Program-made: the position numbers and the translations under genes
Origin: Gordonia sediminis
Lineage (GTDB): Bacteria > Actinomycetota > Actinomycetes > Mycobacteriales > Mycobacteriaceae
Length of the DNA: 64,000 nucleotides
Direction: 5' to 3'
Assembly: GCA_004193205.1 (NCBI GenBank)
Contig: RZUM01000001.1
Coordinates: 688,424 to 752,423 of the forward strand
Part shown: positions 29,079 to 36,662 of the stretch, piece by piece
How the letters are laid out: every line of letters begins with the position of its first letter
Numbering within the stretch: the stretch's first letter is position 1
The notes under the pieces: model-generated
Told to the model about the DNA's origin: nothing
Database searches by the model: none
Seen by the model: the letters and a program-made list of their open reading frames with translations, nothing else

Positions 29079-29924
29079 ATGACCATCGCGGTGACCCGAC
29101 TCAATCTCGAATCTTTCGAGTCGTTGCCTGCGCACACTCGACGCTGTGTGTTCTGGGAAGTGGATCCCTCCCCCGCCGCGCGCACCACCGAGGCCGCGAT
29201 TTTCGGCGAGTTCGACATGTTCGAAAGTGAGTTCGACAAAGAGGCCTGGATCTCGGCTCTGCTTCTCGAGTGGGGCACCTGCGGGCAGGTCGCGGTGGAC
29301 GGGCAGACCGGACACGTCGTCGGTACCGCCTTCTACGCACCGCCGGGTCGGGTGCCGCGTGCGCGCCTCTTCCCCACCTCGCCGGTGAGTGCCGACGCGG
29401 TGCTCTTGACCACGATCCATACCGAGCCCGGTTTCGACGAGGCCGCGCCGATTCTGCTCGACAGCGTGGTCACCGATCTGGTTCGTCGTGGTGTTCGTGC
29501 GATCGAGGCCTTCGGCATCGTTCGAACACCCGCTGAGACAATGGGTTCCGGCGGTGACCGGTCGTCGCACTCCCCTTCCTCGCACTCCGGTGTGACGGAA
29601 CTCGGTGCGCTGGAATCGATTTCGAGTGATCTCGCGGCGTGGTCGGACGATGCGATCATCGAGATCACTCGCGCGGTGCACGACAGCCCTCAGGTGGGTC
29701 TGTGTACCGAGTGCATCATGGATGCGCACTTCTTGAAGGATTCAGGCTTCGACCTGGTCGCATCGCATGCCCGATTCCCGCGCTTCCGTCTGGAACTCGA
29801 CGAGGGTCTCGGTTGGAAGCACGAGGTCGAGCACGCGCTCGAACAGCTCGTGGTGATGGCTGCGCTCGATCTCGCCGGACGCGAACGCGCGGCCGGGGTT
29901 CCGGTGGGACAGCGTTCGACCTGA
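29079..29924 (+). CDS. GNAT-like protein next to parB (Rv3916c family)
   Basis: A 281-residue conserved protein matching by position and character the hypothetical gene beside parB in mycobacteria. Features consistent with a GNAT-like fold include the acidic WEVDP start, the CGQVAVDG...GTAFYAPP beta strands, and a late segment with CTECIMDAHFLKDSGF that resembles the C-terminal GNAT region. No clear acetyl-CoA P-loop (RxxGxG/A) is visible, so activity is uncertain. A hydrophilic Ser/His/Gly insertion lies near residue 155-175. ATG at 29079. It is convergent with cwlM. Confidence 0.7.
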   Translation: MTIAVTRLNLESFESLPAHTRRCVFWEVDPSPAARTTEAAIFGEFDMFESEFDKEAWISALLLEWGTCGQVAVDGQTGHVVGTAFYAPPGRVPRARLFPTSPVSADAVLLTTIHTEPGFDEAAPILLDSVVTDLVRRGVRAIEAFGIVRTPAETMGSGGDRSSHSPSSHSGVTELGALESISSDLAAWSDDAIIEITRAVHDSPQVGLCTECIMDAHFLKDSGFDLVASHARFPRFRLELDEGLGWKHEVEHALEQLVVMAALDLAGRERAAGVPVGQRST

Positions 29925-29937
29925 GCTGAGTCTGAGA

Positions 29938-30081
29938 GCGTGTTTGGAAACCTGGTCCCTGAGCAGCCCGCGAGGAACGAGCGAGCGAGACTGTCACGAA
30001 GGGTCCGTAGCAGCGGCCCAACGCGTCGACTCTCCGCCGGCGCTCCGGGTCTCCTCAGCAGGGACCAGTGTTCAGACACGC
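29938..30081. repeat. Imperfect inverted-repeat element between convergent genes
   Basis: The left arm (29938-29966) reads GCGTGTTT...CTGGTCCCTGAGCAG, and the complement of the right arm (30051-30081) reads GCGTGTCTGA...CTGGTCCCTGCTGAG. The arms enclose about 84 bases with an AGCGAGCGAGAC...ACGAAGGGTCC pattern typical of interspersed repeats in Gordonia-like genomes (from memory). It could be a MITE-like relic or REP pair and may act as a bidirectional terminator. No gene is evident in 29925-30170. Confidence 0.55.
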
Positions 30082-30170
30082 CCTGAGGGACTCGATCGGG
30101 GCGTGCGACACGGGGTCTCGCCATCCCGGACACCTGCGGTGCGGTGACCGGCGGTATCTGACCGGCTGCG

Positions 30171-31349
30171 CTAGCCGGAAAGACGCTCTGCGGCAAGAAG
30201 ATCCGCAAACGTATACGTTCCGGTCGGACGATCGTTCTCGCCGAGCAGGTACAGCCGTTTGACCGCGACCAGGATCGCTTCCGCGATTACGTCACGTGCC
30301 TGCGGATCGTTGAGGGTCTCCCTGTCTGCGGGATTGGTGATGTAGCCGACATCGATGAGCGCCACCGGCATACGGGTGAGACGCAGTATGTCCCAGGTTC
30401 GCTCGTGGGTCCGGCAGTCGGTCAGGTTCGTGCGTGCAACGATCTCACGCTGGATGAAGCCGGTGAGATTGCGCCCGATGGTCGAGAAGGACCCGTGCGA
30501 GGTGCCGAAGTAGAACGAGGCAACGCCGTGTGCACTCGGATTCGGGTAATGCGCACAGCGCAACGCGATCGTCAGATCGGCATCCACGAGATTCGCGACG
30601 CGGGCGCGGTCCTCGTCGCTGGGGCGGCCGTGTCCGTCGTGCGACAAGAATGTCTCCATGCCGGCGGCGGCCATCCGGCCCTCGAGTCGAGACGCGAGAT
30701 CCCACAGCACGGCCGACTCGAGGTCGGCGGTGGCGCCGGCGGAGAACTCATGCAGTCCACCCGAACCGGGATCGATGAGGATCCGTTTGCCCGACAACTG
30801 CGGTCCGGAGCGTCGCACGTGCTCCTCCTCGCGGATGGCGTGCGGTGATCCCCCGGTGACGCGGGTACCGAGCCGGTCGAGCGAGCGGAGCGTCGATGGC
30901 CCGCAGATACCGTCGGCGGACAAGCCGTACTCGCTCTGGTAGAGGCACACCGCATTGTGTGTGGTCTCCCCGAACGTGCCGTCGACCAGACCGGTGTAGT
31001 AGCCGAGGTTCTGGAGCCGGGCCTGGAGCTTGGCGACATCGTCGCCGACCATCGGGGCCGACAGCCGGTACAGCAGGATACGGGTACCGAGCTGGTAGGA
31101 CGCCTCACGGAGCGCCCGGTAGGTGGCCGGGCCGACGATACCGTCGACGATGAGACCGCGTTCCTGCTGGAAGGCGCGGACCGCGCGGTCGCAGGCATCG
31201 TCGAAAACGGCTTCGGGTTCCACCCACCGCGAGGTGGGGCCGGGCAGAGCCGCGCCTGCGGGACGAGAGTCCAACAGACCCAGCCCGACCAGCATGTGCC
31301 TGATCTCGGCGACAGCCGAACCACGATCCCCAAGTCGGAACAACGGCAT
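30171..31349 (-). CDS. cwlM: CwlM-like peptidoglycan regulator (degenerate amidase)
   Basis: A 392-residue protein with two peptidoglycan-binding (PG_binding_1) repeats at about 8-85 and 100-165, then an Amidase_3 domain (187-365). Normal zinc and catalytic positions look altered: DPGSGG at 193-198 where DPGHGG is expected, Arg264 where the second His is expected, and Asp333 for the catalytic Glu; only Glu211 seems kept. Mycobacterial CwlM is not a working amidase but, when phosphorylated by PknB, activates MurA. The Thr cluster near the C terminus (PTGTYTF, 375-381) could be the phospho-site region. The ATG at 31349 has GAGGAG upstream. It is downstream of trxA. Confidence 0.88.
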   Translation of the reverse strand: MPLFRLGDRGSAVAEIRHMLVGLGLLDSRPAGAALPGPTSRWVEPEAVFDDACDRAVRAFQQERGLIVDGIVGPATYRALREASYQLGTRILLYRLSAPMVGDDVAKLQARLQNLGYYTGLVDGTFGETTHNAVCLYQSEYGLSADGICGPSTLRSLDRLGTRVTGGSPHAIREEEHVRRSGPQLSGKRILIDPGSGGLHEFSAGATADLESAVLWDLASRLEGRMAAAGMETFLSHDGHGRPSDEDRARVANLVDADLTIALRCAHYPNPSAHGVASFYFGTSHGSFSTIGRNLTGFIQREIVARTNLTDCRTHERTWDILRLTRMPVALIDVGYITNPADRETLNDPQARDVIAEAILVAVKRLYLLGENDRPTGTYTFADLLAAERLSG

Positions 31350-31473
31350 CAGCAAACTCCTCGTGCAGGCGTCCGGTGGTGGTGGTGGGCACGTGTCAGC
31401 GTCGCACGTTCGGTGCTCACCACACACCGCCGCAAACACCGAGCATTCTCTCAGGTCGTGACGGCACGACCAA

Positions 31474-31501
31474 ATGATGGCGCCCCGGGAGGCGCCATCA
31501 T
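31474..31501 (-). terminator. Hairpin between trxA and cwlM
   Basis: An 11-base perfect stem ATGATGGCGCC/GGCGCCATCAT with a 6-base loop. A second hairpin (GGTCGTG/CACGACC) lies just beyond it on the minus strand. The T run is short, so it may be an attenuator or a weak terminator of trxB-trxA. The rest of the 226-base gap would carry the cwlM promoter. Confidence 0.55.
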
Positions 31502-31575
31502 GCGGTTCCGCGACGCGTCCGGTGGCCTGCCGCCACCGGTATCGTCGCAGGACAGAAGGGTCGCAGGGCGAAAGG

Positions 31576-31914
31576 TCAGGCGGAGGTTCCGACGACGGTG
31601 CTCAGCTCGCGCAGAAGTGCGGCCTTACCCTTGGCGCCGACGATCGTCTTGGTCGGCTTGCCGCCCTCGAACAGGATCATGGTCGGGATCGACATGATCT
31701 GGAAGTCACGTGCGACCGCCGGGTTCTCGTCGACATCGAGCTTCGCGACGGTCAGCTTGTCGGCGTGGTCGCGGGCGATCTCCTCGAGAACCGGAGCCAC
31801 CATGCGGCACGGGCCGCACCAGGTGGCCCAGAAGTCGACCAGGACCGGCTTGTCCGATCCGAGGACCCGGTCCTTGAAGGTCTTGTCGGTCACGGCGACG
31901 GTGTTGGCTCCCAT
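31576..31914 (-). CDS. trxA: Thioredoxin
   Basis: A 112-residue thioredoxin with the active site WCGPC (about residues 33-37) and the conserved cis-Pro segment SIPTMILF. It reduces protein disulfides and is recycled by the adjacent TrxB. An ATG at 31914 follows GGAGG. Mycobacterial naming would be trxC. Confidence 0.95.
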   Translation of the reverse strand: MGANTVAVTDKTFKDRVLGSDKPVLVDFWATWCGPCRMVAPVLEEIARDHADKLTVAKLDVDENPAVARDFQIMSIPTMILFEGGKPTKTIVGAKGKAALLRELSTVVGTSA

Positions 31915-31979
31915 AGGTGTCCTCCTTGTGGACGTGTGGTGGGTCGAGAAGTACTGGTCGGACGGATGCGAGCGGTGGG

Positions 31980-32978
31980 TCAGGCGCGGGCATCGACGAT
32001 GGCGAACTCGCCTTCGAGCCCGGGCGTGATGTTGGTGTCGCCCTGCTCGGCCAGCCAGCGCTCGGCGTCGATCGCGGCGGCGCATCCGCTGCCCGCCGCG
32101 GTGATGGCCTGGCGGTAGGTGTGGTCGACCAGGTCGCCGGCGGCGAACACCCCGGGCAGCGAGGTGTAGGTGGTACGGCCGTCGACCTGCACGTAGCCCT
32201 CGGGATCAAGATCGACCTGACCGCGCACCAGCTCGCTGCGCGGGTCGTGGCCGATGGCGACGAACATGCCGGTCACGTCGATGGTGCTGACCTCGCCGGT
32301 GGTGGTATCGGTCACCTGCAGCCCGCTCACCGAGCTGTCTCCCAGGACGCCGCTCACCGCGGCATTCGTCACGAACCGGATCTTGTCGTTGGCGCGTGCG
32401 CGTTCCAGCATGATCTTCGACGCACGGAACTCCTCACGGCGATGGACAAGGGTCACGCTGCGCGCGAACTTGGTGAGGAAGGTGGCCTCCTCCATGGCCG
32501 AGTCCCCGCCGCCGACGACCGCGATGTCCTGATCCTTGAAGAAGAACCCGTCGCATGTCGCACACGCGGACACGCCACGTCCGAGAAGGGTCTGCTCGTT
32601 CTCCACACCGAGGTAGCGTGCCGCGGCGCCCATGGCGAGAATGACGGCGCGGGAGCGGTACACCTCGCCACCGACCTCGACCTCCTTGACCGGACCGGTG
32701 AGGCGGACGGCGTCCACATCCTCCATGCGCAGGTCCGCACCGAACCGGATGGCCTGCTCGCGCATCTCGTCCATCAGCGCGGGACCCTGGATACCACCCT
32801 GGAAGCCGGGGAAATTCTCCACCTCGGTGGTCGTCATCAACGCACCACCGAACTGGGTTCCCTCGAACACGATCGGTGCGAGCTCGGCCCGTGCCGCATA
32901 GATGGCCGCGGTGTAGCCGGCGGGGCCCGATCCGATGATGATCAGGTCGTGGATCTGCTGGCTGTCTGGCTGGGTCAT
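31980..32978 (-). CDS. trxB: Thioredoxin reductase
   Basis: A 332-residue FAD/NADPH flavoenzyme. It has the FAD motif [17 protein letters not shown] near the N terminus, a redox-active CATC pair (SACATCDG), the NADPH motif [12 protein letters not shown] and the C-terminal FAD motif [10 protein letters not shown]. It transfers electrons from NADPH to thioredoxin. The ATG at 32978 has CGGAGG upstream. It belongs to the block sigM, anti-sigma, trxB, trxA, all on the same strand. Confidence 0.97.
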   Translation of the reverse strand: MTQPDSQQIHDLIIIGSGPAGYTAAIYAARAELAPIVFEGTQFGGALMTTTEVENFPGFQGGIQGPALMDEMREQAIRFGADLRMEDVDAVRLTGPVKEVEVGGEVYRSRAVILAMGAAARYLGVENEQTLLGRGVSACATCDGFFFKDQDIAVVGGGDSAMEEATFLTKFARSVTLVHRREEFRASKIMLERARANDKIRFVTNAAVSGVLGDSSVSGLQVTDTTTGEVSTIDVTGMFVAIGHDPRSELVRGQVDLDPEGYVQVDGRTTYTSLPGVFAAGDLVDHTYRQAITAAGSGCAAAIDAERWLAEQGDTNITPGLEGEFAIVDARA

Positions 32979-33127
32979 CGGTCCTCCGTGCTCGGCGGCG
33001 CGGGCGATCTCGAGGCCCCGCCATCTGTGTCTCGGCTGTCTCAACATCAGGGTAAGGGCAGATGTTCCCCACCGGTGCGCAGGTGCGAAGTGCGCCACAT
33101 CAGACGAGCACCGAGGTCACCGGCTGT

Positions 33128-33886
33128 TCAACCGCCGATCACGGTACGGGCGATCAGCGATGGGGTGCCGGTGGTGCAGTCACGGCCCACGACCAGCGCG
33201 TCGAAGCGGCCGGCCACACCGGTGGACAGCAGGATCACCACCACATTCTCGCCGTGCAGGATGATCGGTCCCGAGCCGAGGATGACGGTGACCGCGGGAA
33301 CCCCGTTGGCGGCCGTGCACTGGCGCAGTGCGGCCTCGGAGGCGAACGGGGCGGGCTCGGTGTTTCCGAGGACCGACAGCAGTTTGACGTGATCGGCACT
33401 GGTCACGAAGTCGGCCGACGACGTGGCGGGCTGCGCGATCATGGGCCCCTGCTGGGCAGGCGGTTGCAGCAGCGCCACGGATACGCCGACGACCCCGATG
33501 ATGGCCGCTGCGGCACCCACTCCCCCCGCGGCCAGCCAGCGCACACGGCGACGCGACTTCGACATGAGGCCGGTGACACGTCCATCTCCGGTGGACGTGA
33601 CCTCGGCGCTGATCTGATCAAGCGTCGAGCGGGTCCGGGCCGTGACCGAGGGCGGTACCGGGAGGAGCGGTACGTCCAGGGCGCGCAGGTCGGCGGTCGT
33701 GCGGTCGAGGGCCTCGAGCACCGCACGGGCGTCGGGATCCTCGTCGAGGCGAGCTCGGACGTGGTCGGCGACATCGTCGGGCAGGACGCCGGCATGCAGG
33801 TCGGCCAGCAGGTCCACACCGAAAGGGGGCACAGGGTAGCGGGACGCCGCGCTACGGGTGTCGTCGTTTGCGCCCGGCGGGGTCAT
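33128..33886 (-). CDS. Anti-sigma factor of SigM (RsmA/Rv3912-like)
   Basis: A 252-residue protein with a cytoplasmic N-terminal helical region (residues 1-110; an ASD-like segment starting LLADLHAGVLPDDVADHVRARL), one TM segment at about 115-140 (WLAAGGVGAAAAIIGVVGVSVAL) and an extracytoplasmic C-terminal domain. It lies between sigM and trxB as in mycobacteria, where it binds and inhibits SigM until oxidative or envelope stress. No HxxxCxxC zinc motif is seen, consistent with a non-ZAS anti-sigma. Confidence 0.82.
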   Translation of the reverse strand: MTPPGANDDTRSAASRYPVPPFGVDLLADLHAGVLPDDVADHVRARLDEDPDARAVLEALDRTTADLRALDVPLLPVPPSVTARTRSTLDQISAEVTSTGDGRVTGLMSKSRRRVRWLAAGGVGAAAAIIGVVGVSVALLQPPAQQGPMIAQPATSSADFVTSADHVKLLSVLGNTEPAPFASEAALRQCTAANGVPAVTVILGSGPIILHGENVVVILLSTGVAGRFDALVVGRDCTTGTPSLIARTVIGG

Positions 33887-33987
33887 CTCTTCACTCTCCC
33901 ACTACCTTCTGTGATCATCGGATTCGCTCTGATCTTCCGGTTGCTTCCGCTTTCGTGATCGTCTCTGCTCCGGGGCTGTCTCTGCTG

Positions 33988-34035
33988 TTCGACTTCTCTG
34001 TTCTTCGACTTCTCTGTTCTTCGACTTCTCTGTGG
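33988..34035. repeat. Three 16-base tandem repeats between anti-sigma gene and sigM
   Basis: The unit TTCGACTTCTCTGTTC occurs at 33988-34003 and 34004-34019, with a third copy (last bases GG) at 34020-34035. It lies in the 270-base gap between sigM and its anti-sigma gene, within the presumed transcript. The gap is pyrimidine-rich and holds no gene. Confidence 0.85.
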
Positions 34036-34156
34036 TTCGACTGGTGCTGCCGGTCTGCTCGTTCTGTCTCCTTCTCCTCTGCGACCGTCACGGGTAGGAC
34101 GCGGTGGGTGCGGATCCGGTTCCACCGTGGCGTAGATCAATTCACCTGAATGATCC

Positions 34157-34717
34157 TCACGCGACACGGAGGTGTCCGAGGATCTGGGCGAGCCGCACCC
34201 GCCCGCGCGAACATCGACTCTTGACGGTCCCGGTCGGTATGCCGAGTCGTCGCGCCGCCTCGCTCACCGACAACCCCTCGACATCGACCGCGATGACCGC
34301 CGCCCGCTGGTCGGGCGGCAACTCGTCGAGGGCCCGTCCGATCGACACCGACAGATCCACGGCGGCCATCTGGTCGTGGCTGTCTGCCAGCGGGAGCACG
34401 TCGTACTCGGGGATCGCGACGGTCATCCGGGAGCGGTTGCGGCGGATCCGGTCGAGGCACGCGTTCACGACGATCCGGTGCAGCCAACTGGTGACCTTCG
34501 CGTCCGACCGGAACTGTCCGGCCATCCGGTGCGCATTGAGCAGCGCATCCTGCAGCGCGTCGGCGGCGTCGTCGGGGTTTCCGCTGGTCCGACAGGCCAG
34601 TGACCACAGATAGGTGTGGTGGCGGGTGATGAGCGTTGCGAAGGCATCCGGGTCGCCTTGCACGTGGGCGCGCAGCAGGTCCTCGTCGCTGCGAATGTCG
34701 ACGCTGCCCCCGGTCAT
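34157..34717 (-). CDS. sigM: ECF RNA polymerase sigma factor SigM
   Basis: A 186-residue ECF sigma factor with sigma-2 (about 12-80, including DALQDALLNAHR and the -10 reader region VTSWLHRIVVNACLD) and sigma-4 (about 120-180, with the helix-turn-helix SEAARRLGIPTGTVKSRCSRGR). It directs transcription of envelope or redox-stress genes and is followed by its anti-sigma gene. Gene order matches Rv3911-Rv3914. ATG at 34717. Confidence 0.93.
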   Translation of the reverse strand: MTGGSVDIRSDEDLLRAHVQGDPDAFATLITRHHTYLWSLACRTSGNPDDAADALQDALLNAHRMAGQFRSDAKVTSWLHRIVVNACLDRIRRNRSRMTVAIPEYDVLPLADSHDQMAAVDLSVSIGRALDELPPDQRAAVIAVDVEGLSVSEAARRLGIPTGTVKSRCSRGRVRLAQILGHLRVA

Positions 34718-34850
34718 GCGAAAAAGGCTAGTAGACCTCGGCGGCCCGCGACGGGGTGATACGCAGGTTGTGCACAGTGTTGCCCGCGTCGGAAAGGCTG
34801 TGGAGAGAAGCGATGTCGTTCGGTCAGATGAATCCGTCCGGCCGGCGGTG

Positions 34851-35540
34851 TCAGGTCAGCAACGGTCCGTGCGCGGCGACGAACAGCTCGACGCAGGTGT
34901 CGAGGATGTCGTCGAGCTCGAAGAGGTCCGCAGCGGTCGATTCGTCCTCGGCCGCGAAGTGTCCGGAGGTACTGGTGTACCAGTCGACCAGCAGTTGGGT
35001 CACCGCACCGACCAACCCGATCGCCGCGAGGCGCTGTCCACGTCGAGGCTCCTGCGGCCCGAGGACGACGGTGAGGATCAGATCGGCCCACCCGTGGATA
35101 GCGGCCAACCGTTGCCGTTCCAGGTCGGCATTGACCCCGACCATCTCCACGAGCATGACGCGTGCCCGGTTCGGGTTGGCGGCCAGCGTGTGGATGAACG
35201 CGCCCAGTGAGGCGCGTGCGGCTTCCGGGACGTCGGTCGCCGGCACGCCCTCTCCCCCGTCCGGCGCGACAAATTCGGCGGCCGCGCGCAGCGTCTCGGT
35301 TCGGGCGAACTCGACACAGTCGTCATAGACCGCGGCGAGCAGCGCCGACCGATCGTTGAACGACTCGTAGAAGTAGCGCTGCGTCAGGCCGGAGTGGTCG
35401 CAGAGCCGTTTGATCGACACATTGGCGAATCCTTCGGAGCCGAAGAGTTCGAGCCCGGCGGCGACGAACTCGGCACGACGCCGATCGCGGCGCTCGTCGG
35501 CGCCGGCTCCCGCGTAGCGGCGGCCGTCAGTAGTCGTCAT
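34851..35540 (-). CDS. TetR-family repressor divergent from sterol desaturase
   Basis: A 229-residue TetR regulator. The N-terminal helix-turn-helix lies at about residues 38-60 (VSIKRLCDHSGLTQRYFYESFND); the rest is a helical ligand-binding domain. It is divergent from the fatty-acid-hydroxylase/sterol-desaturase gene, with two matching operator dyads in the gap. It therefore very likely represses that gene and itself. The pair interrupts the otherwise conserved mviN-sigM order. Confidence 0.88.
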   Translation of the reverse strand: MTTTDGRRYAGAGADERRDRRRAEFVAAGLELFGSEGFANVSIKRLCDHSGLTQRYFYESFNDRSALLAAVYDDCVEFARTETLRAAAEFVAPDGGEGVPATDVPEAARASLGAFIHTLAANPNRARVMLVEMVGVNADLERQRLAAIHGWADLILTVVLGPQEPRRGQRLAAIGLVGAVTQLLVDWYTSTSGHFAAEDESTAADLFELDDILDTCVELFVAAHGPLLT

Positions 35541-35590
35541 CGGAGGAGGTCCTCGTTGGTCGGGAGCGGGCGGATGCTTTACACACTGTA

Positions 35591-35612
35591 TCTGACACGC
35601 TACCGTGTCAGA
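35591..35612. promoter_or_regulatory. TetR operator 1, TCTGAC-N10-GTCAGA
   Basis: A perfect dyad with 9-base arms (TCTGACACG-N4-CGTGTCAGA) midway between the TetR gene and the desaturase gene. Its outer half-sites and 10-base core length match operator 2 exactly. Confidence 0.75.
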
Positions 35613-35614
35613 AG

Positions 35615-35646
35615 CACCATCTGACTCTCCCTCGAGTCAGATGGTG
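35615..35646. promoter_or_regulatory. TetR operator 2 within a longer dyad
   Basis: A 13-base perfect inverted repeat (CACCATCTGACTC-N6-GAGTCAGATGGTG). It contains TCTGAC-N10-GTCAGA at 35620-35641, starting 29 bases after operator 1. It sits 24 bases before the desaturase ATG and could also fold in the mRNA leader. Confidence 0.75.
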
Positions 35647-35670
35647 GGAACGAGTCACAGGAGACCGGTC

Positions 35671-36600
35671 ATGTTCGACTTCCTACCCGAGGCGATGCGC
35701 GAGCCCACCGTGCTCGCCATCCCGTTCTTCGTCGCGATGGTGGCGCTGGAGTGGACCGCCGCGTGGCGACTCGAACACATCGAGAGCGACCGCCCATCGC
35801 AGCGCGACCGCGCAGTGCCGACGACGCCCGGGGCGTACAACACGCGCGACTCCCGCACGAGCGTGCTGATGGGCCTGGTCTCCATCGTCACCAGCGCCGG
35901 ATGGAAACTGCTTGCACTGCTGGGCTATTCGGCGATCTTCGCGTACCTGGCACCCTGGCACCTGTCCCCCGGTGCCTGGTACACCTGGGTGATCGCGTTC
36001 GTCGCCCTCGATTTCCTCTTCTACTGGGAGCACCGGATCGCGCACCGGGTGCGGCTGGTCTGGGCCACCCATCAGGCACACCACTCCAGCGAGTACTTCA
36101 ACTTCACCACGGCGCTGCGCCAGAAGTGGAACAACAGTGCCGGAATCGTGATGTGGCTGCCACTCCCCCTGCTCGGCGTGCCGCCGGCGCTCGTGTTCGC
36201 CGTCTACTCACTGAACCTGATCTACCAGTTCTGGATTCACACCGAGCATGTCGGAAAACTTTGGTCACCAATCGAATTCGTGTTCAACACGCCGTCCCAT
36301 CATCGGGTGCATCATGGCAGCGATGCCGACTATCTGGACCGCAATTACGGCGGGACCTTCATCGTCTGGGACCGCCTGTTCGGCACCTTCGCGGGCGAGA
36401 CCCATCGGCCCACCTACGGACTCACCAAACCTGTTGAGACATACAACATCTGGCGACTACAGACCTACGAGTACGTCAACATCGCGCGCGATGTCCGGGC
36501 GGCGAGGGGTCTGCGCGCACGGTTGGGTTACGTGTTCGGTCCGCCCGGGTGGGCGCCGGGCTTCCCGCAGAATATCGAGCAGGTCAGCGCCCAATCGTGA
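35671..36600 (+). CDS. Fatty-acid hydroxylase / sterol-desaturase family membrane enzyme
   Basis: A 309-residue di-iron membrane oxygenase. The His clusters HRIAH (about 117-121), HQAHHSS (about 131-137) and HHRVHH (about 210-215) form the metal site; several TM segments surround them. Family members hydroxylate or desaturate lipids or sterols. The ATG at 35671 has ACAGGAG upstream. It is probably repressed by the divergent TetR. The substrate is unknown. Confidence 0.85.
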   Translation: MFDFLPEAMREPTVLAIPFFVAMVALEWTAAWRLEHIESDRPSQRDRAVPTTPGAYNTRDSRTSVLMGLVSIVTSAGWKLLALLGYSAIFAYLAPWHLSPGAWYTWVIAFVALDFLFYWEHRIAHRVRLVWATHQAHHSSEYFNFTTALRQKWNNSAGIVMWLPLPLLGVPPALVFAVYSLNLIYQFWIHTEHVGKLWSPIEFVFNTPSHHRVHHGSDADYLDRNYGGTFIVWDRLFGTFAGETHRPTYGLTKPVETYNIWRLQTYEYVNIARDVRAARGLRARLGYVFGPPGWAPGFPQNIEQVSAQS

Positions 36601-36662
36601 GGCGCGAGGGCGCGCCCTCGCGGCGGTTGGCGCGTCGCTGCGCACCGGAGACGGGGGAGTGC

